A stretch of DNA of 64,000 nucleotides from Pyrocephalus nanus. Taxonomy: Eukaryota > Chordata > Aves > Passeriformes > Tyrannidae. Numbering within the stretch: the first letter of the stretch is position 1; every line of letters starts with the position of its first letter. Below, one piece after another: positions 44,823 through 54,208 of the stretch. A program made the translations under genes and the position numbers. Under the pieces are notes generated by a model. That model was not told the DNA's origin. It ran no database searches and was given only the letters and a program-made list of their open reading frames with translations. The stretch lies in NCBI GenBank assembly GCA_038380795.1, contig CM076267.1, forward strand, positions 16,413,501-16,477,500, read 5' to 3'.

Positions 44823-46085
44823 TCAGGTGCTGTTCCCCTGCTCCTGCTCGAAAAGCACCATGGCCAGCTGAGAGCGAGAGCCTATGCCCTCCAGGCTGCT
44901 CTGCACACAGCGGTGGTAGATCTCCTCGCTGAGCCGAGGGTTGCAGGCCTGGTGCCGATAGTGCTGCAGCAGGGCAGGCTCCACAGCCCGGAAGACATGG
45001 AGGTTGGAGTACTTGATGAACATGTCGTAGATGTCCAGGGTTTCCAGGATGTCCTCATTCTCCTGCACGTCACCTGCCATGCGGGTGCGTGCTGCCATGT
45101 AGTCGGCGTTGTAGAAGCAGGCTTCGTGGAAGACGTCGCGGTCGAACCGCCCCACGTCCCGCAGCAGGTCCAGCGTGGTAGGTGGCACCTGGTTGTGGTA
45201 AGCAATGGCTGGGTTGTAGCCCTGGAAGTGGATGGGGAAGAAGACCTGCCAGTTGTTTATGGTGTTCATCCGGCAGCGGTTCAGGAAGTCAATGGTGACC
45301 TCCGTCCCCACACCGGCCACAAAGAAAAGTGTGTCCACGGGATGCTTCTTGGAGATAATGTCCATGACCTTGATTTGGGAGGGTGCATCTGTCTTAACAC
45401 TGATCCATGGGATCTTCACCTCCGCATATTTGCGCTCATACTCAGTGATCTGGGCCTTCACAGAGGCAAAGATGTCATTTTGGGTGACCTGCTGGGCCTC
45501 AAAGGGGTCATAGATGAAGAGGAAGGTGAGCACTGCATTCTCACTGCTCTCAAAAGCGGCTGCTGCATAAGCCTCCAAGAAGCGAGCAGCATAGTCCCGG
45601 TCATGGGCTGTCAGTGGCAGGATGACATTGATGCGGCTGGCCTCTGTCACATAGGGCATGGGGATGATCTCCACCTCACTGAGGGGCCGCACCAGGTGCA
45701 CACGTTTTGTGACAGAGCGGCTGTGCCCCTTCTGGGTGACCACCTCCACCTGAAGGTCCAGTGTGTACTCCATGCCCCGTGTGGGGTCGAAGCGCCGGTA
45801 CCCATTCACCAGCTGCTGCTTGCGAACACGGAGCACCGGCTGGTACTTGCGGTTCAGCTCCTCCATGGCTGTGGCCACCACGTCGGCAACGTCCGCCAGA
45901 TCCGCACCACGCAGCTCACACTTGGGGGAGCCATCCACACAGGCATAGACCTGCTCCTCAGTAAAGTAGTCCCAGCGCAGCACCTCAAACCGAGTTTTGG
46001 GCTGGAATGGGGGTGGGATGCCGATGGGCCACGTGGCGCTGTGGTCCCCATCAGCAGACAGGCTGCTGGCGTTCTGGATTTCCAA
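44823..46085 (-). CDS. CHPF: CHPF exon 4 (residues 352-771, stop)
   Basis: The exon opens with LEIQNASSL and encodes the C-terminal GT7-like domain: RFEVLRWDYFTEEQVYAC, QQLVNGYRRFDPTRGMEY, MPYVTEASRINVILPL, KKHPVDTLFFVAG, FLNRCRMNTINNWQVFFP, CFYNADYMAAR and RAVEPALLQHYR. The DVD-type metal site of true GalNAc transferases is missing (VDTLFFVAGVGTEV instead), as expected for CHPF. Confidence 0.96.
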   Translation of the reverse strand: MEIQNASSLSADGDHSATWPIGIPPPFQPKTRFEVLRWDYFTEEQVYACVDGSPKCELRGADLADVADVVATAMEELNRKYQPVLRVRKQQLVNGYRRFDPTRGMEYTLDLQVEVVTQKGHSRSVTKRVHLVRPLSEVEIIPMPYVTEASRINVILPLTAHDRDYAARFLEAYAAAAFESSENAVLTFLFIYDPFEAQQVTQNDIFASVKAQITEYERKYAEVKIPWISVKTDAPSQIKVMDIISKKHPVDTLFFVAGVGTEVTIDFLNRCRMNTINNWQVFFPIHFQGYNPAIAYHNQVPPTTLDLLRDVGRFDRDVFHEACFYNADYMAARTRMAGDVQENEDILETLDIYDMFIKYSNLHVFRAVEPALLQHYRHQACNPRLSEEIYHRCVQSSLEGIGSRSQLAMVLFEQEQGNST

Positions 46086-48883
46086 CTGCAAGAGGAGATT
46101 GAGGAGTGAGAGCCAAGGCATAAGTAGGTCTTCCAGCTCTGGCAGCAGCCAAGATGACTCCTGATACTCAGAGATCTGCCAGAGCTGGCTCAAAGAGCAG
46201 TGTCAGAACAACTCTGTCTTCAACCTGATTCCCATCCAGCAGGTTTGCTCTCCCACCCTACCTAGCCTTTGCTGACAGACTTCTGTACCCTGTTTGCCTC
46301 ATCACCCTGAACAACCACCATATCTCCAGGACCTATCTAGGTCCAAAGCTGCTTTCCAGCAGTACTGCCTCTGTAGCCACATGGGCTCAACTGATTGTGT
46401 CCCACAGCAGGATCAGGTGAGAAACTTACAGAGCAACCAGAAAGCCCACAGGGATGAGAGATGGAACCAAGACACTCCAAGCCAAGCAGTCTCACCTGGA
46501 GCTGCTGGATCTCCTCGTAGGTCCTCTCAAGTTCCACCTGTGCAAAGTACTTGTGCAGCCGGTACATCTGGAGGGGATCCAGCACGGGGTGGACAGTGAA
46601 GGCGCTCTGGAAACGGAGATCAGTCTCCCGCTCAGGGTCCACGTTCTTCCCCATCTCAAAATAGTGGTAATGCAGACCCTGTGCCAGTCAGGAGAGATAG
46701 GTCACAGCCAGCCCCAGCCTGCACTCCCACCCCAACAGATGCCAGCACAGCAAGCTCAAAGGATGTCACGCTGAAAGAGCTAGTCCTCCCAGGACATCTC
46801 TACTGCAGGACCTACCTCATGTTCCTCAGCACAGCTGACACCTGTGTAGTCAATGATGCAGCGGCCCAGCCACTCGTCAGGCCGGGCACTGAGGATGTCA
46901 TTGCGGCAGCTCTCCAGGTGCTGCTGCAGGAGCAGGAGGAGGCTGCGGGACAGCAGGTAGCCAAACCCTCCGTAGCAGTAGCGTCCCTCAGTGTCCCCAC
47001 CAATGAACTCCTCGGGACGGCCCAGGTAGAGGTGGGTGTCGATGCTGAGGTGGGCAACCAGGCGGCTGATGCGGTGTGCCTCTGTGTAGGTATCATCCTG
47101 CACCAGGAAGAACCAGTCGAAGTCATTCACGTAGTGGTCCAGAAGGTATCTGACAGTCTGGTACATGTTCCAGATGGGCCGCTCGTCACTGTGCGTCACC
47201 ACCGCCATGCCGTGGGGCACCTTGCGGCCCCGCGTGCCTGTGAAGTACACCAGGCGCTCCAGGCGGTGGGCCAGAGTGCGGTTCACAGCCACCCCCAGCG
47301 TGTTCAGAGTGTTCTTGGAGGTCAGCACACCCACGAAGAGCCGCTGCCGCATCCCCAACTCTGTGCTGATGTACCGGGTCCTGCAGGAGGAAGACAATGT
47401 CTGGCTCCAGGGCACTGCATCCCACCTCAGCCTTCACCCTCCCTGCTGCAACCAATGGCACCAACCTCAGTTCCTCTGCAGGAACTGCTCCCAGGTTTCA
47501 ACCACGCACACAAGACATCACCCCAACATCACCAGCTGCCACTATACCAGAGGCATAGCAGAACACTTTGCTCAGGTCCCCCATTAACTTGAGACCATGG
47601 AGGACCCTCTCTTCTCATGAGCTGGCTAGTCCAGCTTAAAACAGAGGCTCCCAAAAGGCTGAAAACAGCTAAGAGCATGAAACAGGGCTGCACACTCTAG
47701 CCCTAGCAGGGACATGACCTGCCAGGCACTCCATGAGGCCAGCCATAGCCAGGAGAGACAAACTGGGAAGCACCTTCCTGCTGCCCTTGACAGACATACT
47801 ACTCTACAACAGGCAGGCAGGAGAGTCCTTGCTGCCCTCCCTGGGGAAGTCAGGGCCCACACAGGTGGCTGAAGCCAGCAAGGGGCTGGTTGTGTCCCCC
47901 TCCCCACCATGGCCCCCAGCTGTCGCACTCACAATGACTTTCAGGTTTAATTCTCCCAGCTTAGTGCAGCAGCAGGAAGCGACTCCCCCCATCCCATCCC
48001 CCAGCCGCTGCCTGGTACACACTGGCCCCATTCAGCCCCCTTCATCCGCCCACCACCTCGCCAGGACAAGGAGGCCCTTTCACTGCCTGCCCCCTGTCAT
48101 CCAGGGGACACTGAGACGGGGCTGCAGCTCTGGAGCAGGCTGGAGTTTGCAGCGCCGGGTGGGGACAAACCACCACGGGAGGGGTCCCTGCTCAGGCAGG
48201 AGGGGACCATGGCAGGGTGCCCAGCAGCACGTGCTGCAGCAGGCAGCCTTCCCACAGCGGGAACCTTCACACAGAGGGCAACCCTCGCACAGCGGGCAGC
48301 AGCGTGGGCAGGAGGCTCTTCCGGGTGCCTGCTGGGGGTAAGGAGAAGGGAGGGGGCAGAGGGCGCTTGCAGCGAGAGAAATCCTAGGTGGCTGCAGGGA
48401 GGAACAAGTATATCCCTGGGCCTCCTGTAAAGCTCCCCAGCCGCGACCCGACAGGCACACGCCCACACCCGGGCACCCTGAGCTCGGCCGCAGGTACCCC
48501 CAGCTAAAGCCCAGGGAGCGGCGGCCGCCCGCCCCCAGGGGGGCCCAGCTCCCCCAGCCCGGCCCGGCCCCCCCGCACCTGACAGCCTTCTTGGCGGCCC
48601 TGCCGGGGCTGGGCGGGCGGTAGGGCACGACGCGAGGCTCCCAGCTGTCGGCGCCCAGCGCGGCGGGCACGGCGTTGGGCCTGCGCGCCGCGTTGCCGTT
48701 GGCGGGGCCGGGGGGCGGCGCGGGGCCGCCGTCGGGGCGCGGGTGGGTGGCGGGGTGCGGCGGCGGCCCGCAGGGCTCCTCCACCCAGGTGACGCTAAGC
48801 AGGCTGAGGGTGAAGCCCAGCGAGACGCCGATGGCCACGGGCCCGGCGGGCCGCAGCACCGACAGCACCAGCGACAGCCGCAT
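44823..48883 (-). CDS. CHPF: CHPF, chondroitin polymerizing factor (gene-level, four exons)
   Basis: In gene order the exons are 48883-48579, 47380-46816, 46678-46496 and 46085-44823, with GT-AG introns and consistent phases. The product is 771 residues (human CHPF 775). It is a type II Golgi membrane protein: short cytosolic N-terminus, signal-anchor (about 13-33), Pro/Gly-rich stem, an N-terminal GT31-like domain and a C-terminal GT7-like domain. From family knowledge, CHPF itself is weakly active and partners chondroitin synthases (CHSY1, CHSY3) to polymerise chondroitin. The N-terminus (LRPAGPVAIGVSLGF) and last residues (FEQEQGNST) fit CHPF rather than CHPF2, and the neighbours TMEM198 and OBSL1 agree. 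The start is the ATG at 48883, which matches the human MRxSLxLSVLRPAG start. Confidence 0.97.
46496..46678 (-). CDS. CHPF: CHPF exon 3 (residues 291-351)
   Basis: A 61-codon exon encodes the linker region with FQSAFTVHPVLDP and MYRLHKYFAQVELERTYEEI, which is a short amphipathic helix. It is phase 0 at both ends. Confidence 0.95.
46816..47380 (-). CDS. CHPF: CHPF exon 2 (residues 102-290)
   Basis: It opens with TRYISTELG and encodes the N-terminal GT31-like domain: GVAVNRTLAHRLERLVYF, DFDWFFLVQDDTYTEAH, LYLGRPEEFIGG, GGFGYLLSRS and SARPDEWLGRCIID. At the DxD position it reads Gln-Asp-Asp-Thr, where the human CHPF sequence I recall has Pro-Asp-Thr-Thr. Confidence 0.96.
47381..48578 (-). other. 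CHPF: CHPF intron 1, no other feature seen
   Basis: This 1.2-kb GC-rich intron carries no recognisable exon or repeat. An imperfect ACAGCGGGAACC / ACAGAGGGCAACC / ACAGCGGGCAGC repetition occurs near 48250-48300. Confidence 0.6.
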
Positions 48884-49420
48884 GGCCGGGACGGGACCGC
48901 AACCGGGACCGGGGGCGGCTCCGGGGGCCGCTGGCGGCGCCGCCGTCCGACGTGTCACCCGCTGGCCCCGCCCCGCCTCTCGTCACCCGCCCTGGCCAAT
49001 GAGCCGCGCTGCAGGAGGCGCGTCACGCGGCCGCTCGGCCAATCGGCGGGCGGGGGCGGCATGGGGGTGGGTCCAGGTTGCTGGGAGACCTCTCAGCCGC
49101 GACCCCCCGCGGGCACGGCCGGGACCTCCCGCACCGCCAATGGCTCCGGCCGGGCCGGGGGGCGGTGCGGCGGGGACGCTCCGTGACCGCTCCGTGCCGC
49201 GCACTGGCCCCTGCCCTGCCGCCGTGTGCGCCCCCGGCGCTGCAAGGCAGCACTGCAGCTCCCCCGCTCACAGGGCGCCCTCCGGTTCGGAAAGCGCGTC
49301 CGCCGGGGACCCGGCGTCTGAGCCGACTTAAGGGCGCGTTTCCCCGGCCCATTGTGCCCGAGGAAGGGTGGCCGCCGCGGGGCCGTGTGTTCCCTCCCCG
49401 AGACAGCCCACACCACGCCG
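48440..49420 (-). promoter_or_regulatory. CHPF: CpG-island promoter of CHPF with three CCAAT boxes
   Basis: A CpG-dense island spans exon 1 and about 500 bp upstream. CCAAT boxes lie at 48996-49000, 49039-49043 and 49137-49141 (written on the + strand), with GC boxes (ccccgcccc near 48967, gggcgggggc near 49048) and an RFX-like gttgctgggagac at about 49078. The spacing is typical of an NF-Y-driven housekeeping promoter. Since CCAAT boxes work in both directions, divergent transcription toward TMEM198 is possible. Confidence 0.65.
48579..48883 (-). CDS. CHPF: CHPF exon 1 (residues 1-102)
   Basis: It encodes the cytosolic tail, the signal-anchor (GPVAIGVSLGFTLSLLSV) and the Pro/Gly-rich stem up to AAKKAV. 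It ends in phase 2 at a GTGCGG donor inside the CpG island. Confidence 0.95.
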
Positions 49421-50279
49421 CTGGTGAATTCATGGTGGGCTTCAAGCGACACGTTCCTCAAATCGCTGCCCGAGGGTCTTCCACAAGGTGCGGGCGGTGG
49501 AGCTGGGCTCTACCTGGAAGTCCTCAGGAGGTGACCAGTGATTGTGGGTGGATGGGGGGTGGGGGTCTGGCCTCAGCAGAGCGTGAACAGCGAGCTGCAG
49601 TTGGCAGCTGAGCACGCCGGGCGCGCCAGCTGGAAGCCCCTTGGATGCAGAGCAGCAAACCATCCCGGAGGACAGGCAGACTGCAGGAAATCCCAGCAGC
49701 AGGGACCCTTATGATGTGAGTCAAACTGCACCAAAGTGGGCTCCTTCGGTCGGGTCACCATCCCACTATGAGCTGTCTGCAGCACATAGCCACTGTTGCA
49801 CCGGCCACCAGAGAGAGCTCCCTGGGCAGTCAGAGCTGGAGGAACCAGCATGGAGCAGAGTTCGCTGCACAAACAGAGCTTCCAGCACAGGCATGATCCA
49901 ACCCAGAAGCTGTAAAGACGGCAGCCCTACATGGCACTCAGTGCCAGGCATTACTGAATAAGGACAAGAAGGAGGACCTGGCCTTTCTACCCATTCCCAG
50001 CCTATGGCTTCACTTCTGGCAGCTTCGCAGCCGTTGAGACTCTCAAATGCCTCTGGATTTGCTCTGGCTGGTGGGGAACCCAGTCCACCCTCCCCATGAA
50101 ACTCAGCCCACCTGCCCTTTCGAGCACCAGCAGCCACAGAGCACTGCAGGGCACTGAGGGCAGCTGGGGGCCCACTCAGCTCCAGGATCTCTTTCATTTT
50201 CTGAAACAAAGCAGCCTGTTTTCATCGGGAAGCGGTTGGCAGCATCCCACCCTCCTGAGATGCTAGACCATCATCCAAG

Positions 50280-50720
50280 TTCGGCTCATTTTCATAGGCC
50301 TTTTTTCTCCTGAATAGGCCAAGACAAGCAAAAGGCAAAGGCGGTCACGTGGACGGCAGTTTAATGAAGAACATATAAAAACTAGAAACAGAGAGAATGC
50401 AATGGGATGAGGAGATACCGGAAGGCAAAAGATGCAGAACTAAGAAATGAGCAGAGATTTTCCATGCACAAAGGTGAAAAACTGGGCATGATCATATAAA
50501 AAACAAAGGAGCCTGTTTTCTGTACACAGAGAAACATGATAGAAATAGATGTATTTGATTTCCTTTATGGGTTGGAATGTGTAACTTTAGCCACCTTGTA
50601 CAAACCTAGATCATTTTACATGAGTGTTGAGAGGTTTCATTCTGAAATTACCCTGTTGAACTGTTGATATTTAGACAGAAGTACAGATCAGAGAAAGTAA
50701 TGAAGTTTTCAGACATTTAG
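50280..50720. other. AT-rich anomalous island, possible old retroelement fragment
   Basis: About 440 bp of markedly low GC content lie abruptly between two CpG islands. It has repeated catataaaa words (50371, 50494) and a stretch ggaatgtgtaactttagcc followed by cttgtacaaacctag. That part recalls avian LTR-type sequence, but I cannot identify it and see no frame, primer-binding site or target-site duplication. Confidence 0.35.
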
Positions 50721-51424
50721 CCTATGAAACCTGCATGGAGAAGAAGCTGTGGTCAGAGCACATTCATCCCCAGGACTTGCCTGGGCAGTGGCTGAGCCCA
50801 GGGTCCCCATGCCCAGCCTCAGGAGATCCTGTGGGGCAAGCAGGCAGCAGTGCCGTTCCTCCAGTAGCCCCTTCTCAGCCCCCCACCAGCTGCAGCTCCT
50901 GCCTTTGTCTCTCCAGTGTTGGCATGGGGCTGGGAAGGGGCTGCCAGGGAACAGCAGCTGCTGCCAAGAGCTTTCTCCCTGCCAGGATTTCCCGGGGGTC
51001 CCTGTGCACCACAGCCAGGAGGTGCCAGCTCCAAAGACCTCTGCCTCTGCAGAGTGCCATGTCCCCACACCTGCTTGCCATGGCTCTATCTCCCATCTGT
51101 TCGTGGTGGGGTGGTTGGGCAGCTGCTCTAAGTGCCCCTGATGTGTACATTTGCCCCATCAGAATGCAGACACTGTCGTGGCCCTGGCATAGCCCCTTGC
51201 ACACTGCACAGCCACATGCACAACTGGCACGAGGTTATCCTGCAGTTTTGACATCCACACCCCTGCACCTCAATCCACTCTGTCCCAACACACCATCCTG
51301 AGGAGCCCACAGCCCTCACAGCTGCTGTACACCCAGCACATGGCACGCGTGGCATGGCACAGAGCGCACTGCACTGTGCTGCACATGGGGCCTTGCACTG
51401 AGTCCACCCATGGCACAGGGCATG

Positions 51425-51790
51425 GCACTCCATGATGTACACTCCCTGATGTACACCCCAGTGCATGTGCCTGTGCACAGCCCAGTGAACACCCCAGGCC
51501 ACATGCCGATGCGCACACCTGTGCACATCCCAGAGCACATTCCAGAGCACATCCCAGGGCACACTCCACTGCAAACCCCAATGTACAAACTGCGCACCCC
51601 AGAGCACATCCCAATGCACACCCCAGTGCACACCCCATTATACACCCAAATACAAGCCCAAGGGCACATCCCAATGCACACCCCGATGTACACACGAGTG
51701 CACGTGCCCGTGCACGCCCCACCACACACCCCAAATCACACCCCACGCACACCCCACTTCACGCCCCACCGCACAGCCCCCACCTCACGC
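51425..51790. repeat. CA-rich minisatellite, unit near CACACCCCAGTGCACATCCC
   Basis: Units such as gcacatcccagagcac, caccccagtgca and cacaccccacc recur every 10-20 bp from about 51425 to the TMEM198 CpG island. On the other strand the block reads as a Cys/Gly-rich repetitive frame, which is an artefact of the repeat. Confidence 0.8.
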
Positions 51791-52720
51791 CCCGCTCATC
51801 TCAGAGGCCCCGCCCCCGGCGCGCGGTGACGGCGCGGTGACGTCAGCGGAGCTGTCCGCTCAGCACCGCGCGGCGGCCGCGCCGCCACCATGCGCGGGGC
51901 CCGCGGCCGGGAGCGCCTGGAGCGCCGGGAGCGCCGGGAGCGCCGGGCGCCGCGGGGCCGCCGCCGCTGCCGCGCCGGGAGCGCAGGTGGGAGCGGGCGG
52001 AGCGGCAGGGGGGGGTCAGCACGTGGGGGTCCGGAAGGCGGGGGACGCGCCGGACCCCTCGGGGGAAGGGCTGTGGCACCCGGCTCCCGGTCCTCCCCTC
52101 GTGCGGCGGAGCGAGCGCGAAGCCCGGGATGGGCGTGCGGCTCGGCCCGGCGGAGCGGCCCCCGGGACCCCCACCCCGAACAAAGAGAGGGGCGGAGCGG
52201 CCCCGCGCCCCGGCGGCCTTTGCGGCCGTCGCTCGGCAACGCCGCGCCCGCCTCGGCGGCCCCGGGCCCGGCGGGTGCGGTGGGGCCCGGCCGAGGGGCG
52301 CCGCGGCGGCGCCGTGCCCTGGGCGCTGCCCCCGGCCCCCGGTGCGCCCTGCCTCGCGGGGCGAGGAGGCCGGGGGGCCCGGGGCGGGCGGCAGCAGGTG
52401 GGTAAGTCCCGGCGCCAATGAGGAGGCGCTGGGCTCCCCTAGCAACAGTGCCCGCGCCAATGGGCGCCGCCAGCCGCCCGCGCCGCTGCCCGCAGCCCTG
52501 CCCGCCGCGCCGCCGGCACCGACCCTCCCGGGCGGCCCTGCCCCGAGCTCTGCACCGGCCCGGCGTGCGCTCGGGGCACAGAGCAGCACCTCGTTGCCCT
52601 CCTGCCACTCCATCGGCCGCGCTGAGCCGTGCCAGGCCGTGCCAAGCCATGCTGTCCCCACACCGGCCAGCCAGCCGTGCCATGCCCCATCCCCGGCCCC
52701 ATGGGGCGGCAGAGCCCTGC
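51790..52720 (+). promoter_or_regulatory. TMEM198: CpG-island promoter of TMEM198 with CRE, GC box and CCAAT/X-box cluster
   Basis: The island is very GC-rich. A GC box (ccccgcccccggc, 51808-51820) and a perfect palindromic CRE, TGACGTCA (51838-51845), precede an ATG in ideal Kozak context (51890). Further in, CCAAT (52415-52419), an RFX-like CCTAGCAAC (52438-52446) and a second CCAAT (52457-52461) could form a second start region. Donor-like sites follow CAG at 51987 and 52398. The assignment to TMEM198 is by position and strand. Confidence 0.6.
51860..51986 (+). other. TMEM198: possible TMEM198 first exon (5' UTR or N-terminal extension)
   Basis: The start is approximate, set just downstream of the CRE. 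The end is a CAG|GTGGGA donor. ATG 51890 lies in a gccgccaccATG context. Joined to the acceptor at 54030-54031 it would be in frame with the conserved TMEM198 start and add 37 Arg-rich residues. It may equally be plain 5' UTR. Confidence 0.35.
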
Positions 52721-53419
52721 TCTAACCGCACACAACATCACCCAGCCCCGCCAGGGCCGGCGCGTCGCTCCTGGGCTCTGCGGGTAAAGTCCAATCCTGC
52801 TTAGCATCCCCCCGGGGCCCCGCGCTTGGCTGCCCGCTCTGTGCCCGCCCGCTTTCTTGGGATTAGGCTCTGTGCTTGGCTTCCCCAGGGGGATTTGCCC
52901 TAGCTGGTGTTTCCTTCCCCAGGCAGAGGGAGGGAGGAGGCCAGTGGCAGGGGAAGAGATGCCAGTGGAGTCCGGCCGGGCAGCAGCGAGGTGCTGGGCA
53001 ACAGGGAGCCATGACTGCAGCCTCTGCCCTCTTCCCTGCTCCTCAGAGCGCTGCTTTTGTGAGCTGTCCTGAACTGGCTGCTTTAACTTGGCACTGGGAA
53101 GGAGTGATGCTGGCCTGGGGACAATTAGTGACAATAAACCCATTCTAAACCAACTGAGCCTTTAAAGGGACTACAGGGGCAAAGGGATGCTGGAACTGGC
53201 TCCAGGTGGGAGCAGGCAGACGGCTGTTGTAATTAGGTTTAAACTGGAGCTGGATCAGCCTTTGCAGGGGATTATGACCCCTCCGTCTGTGTAGGCGCTG
53301 CGGGGGGCCCAGTAACTGCTTTCTCAGCGTCCTGGCACAGCCGCAGCATTAGGGGTGAGCCCTCGGGTAAGGAGCAGGGACATCTAGGTCTGGTGCCCCT
53401 CTGTCCCATGGGTTGGCAT

Positions 53420-53760
53420 GGGAGGGCTGTATCCAGTATGGAGGCCCAATTTGTTTTTACAAGGACACTAGGAGCTGGAGCAGAGATGAAAAATAGCCAG
53501 AAATATGATTAGAGGATTGGAGAAAATGCCTTGGAGTACAAGCTTAAAGAGCTCAATCTGTTTAGCCTATAAAAATAGAAGACTGAGGGGTGACTTAATT
53601 ACTGAGCATAATTACTTCACAGGCAGAAAATACCAGGTTGTGGAAGTCTCCTGTTAATCGAGCAGGAAAAGGGTGCTGGAGAGCCATGGGCAGGAAATTG
53701 AAGACACAAACAAATTATAAAACAACACGAAGCTCCTGGAGGTGCAGGCAGGTTCTCTGG
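53420..53760 (+). mobile_element. CR1-family LINE remnant (sense on +)
   Basis: The order gattagaggattggagaaa, cttaaagagctcaatctg, tttagcctataaaaatagaa, gactgaggggtgacttaatt matches the classic CR1/L3 pattern ahead of its 3' end. Further decayed matches continue to about 53740. It lies in the intron between the TMEM198 CpG island and the first coding exon. Confidence 0.75.
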
Positions 53761-54045
53761 GGACAGTGCATCCCTTCAGCCACATGCTGTGCGACAGTCT
53801 GCACCTCCACCAATGAGCCTGTTACCCCATTCCCTCCCTTCCCACGCAGATAGTGGGGGGACAGAGCAGGATTTCTGGTGGCTGAACGCTGAGTGGTGGG
53901 ATTGCTTCCGGGCACATGCCAGTGGTGTCTCCATTCCCCTTGTCTCTCTCTCACCAGGTGGGGTGGCTGCCGGGACACAGTTCTGCCGGCAAACCATGAG
54001 GCAGGAGTGGAGATTTTGATGCCTCTCCCAGGAGTCCCTAGAGCC

Positions 54046-54208
54046 ATGACTGCAACTGTGCAGACGCTGCGGTTCAAACTGCTGCCGCATGAGCCAGGCC
54101 AGGAGTGGGAGCCCAGCTGCCAGCAGGAAATCGAGCATCGCTACCAGGTGGTGCCCTCGGTGGTGTGTGCCATGTGCTGCCTTTTTGGCATCATCTACTG
54201 CTTCTTTG
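54046..54208 (+). CDS. TMEM198: TMEM198 coding exon 1 (residues 1-55)
   Basis: It encodes the N-terminus and TM1 ([19 protein letters not shown]). It ends in phase 1 at GTGAGC. The exon probably begins at 54032, leaving 14 nt of leader before the ATG. Confidence 0.94.

Larger units (their letters stand above)
49421..51790. other. intergenic spacer between the CHPF and TMEM198 promoters
   Basis: No coding region was recognised. It contains the AT-rich island (50280-50720) and the CA-rich minisatellite (51425-51790). The rest is GC-moderate unique sequence. Confidence 0.55.

Noticed and set aside
44796..46109. 437-codon + strand frame
   Set aside because: It is the exact antisense shadow of CHPF exon 4, whose protein is clearly conserved; the + frame has no family resemblance.
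51270..51752. Cys-rich repetitive minus-strand frame (VCTGVCIGM-like units)
   Set aside because: It is the translation of the CA-rich minisatellite, not a cysteine-rich protein gene.
51796..52731. 311- and 272-codon minus-strand frames over the TMEM198 CpG island
   Set aside because: Low-complexity Pro/Ala/Arg sequence produced by GC content; no domain and no splice context.
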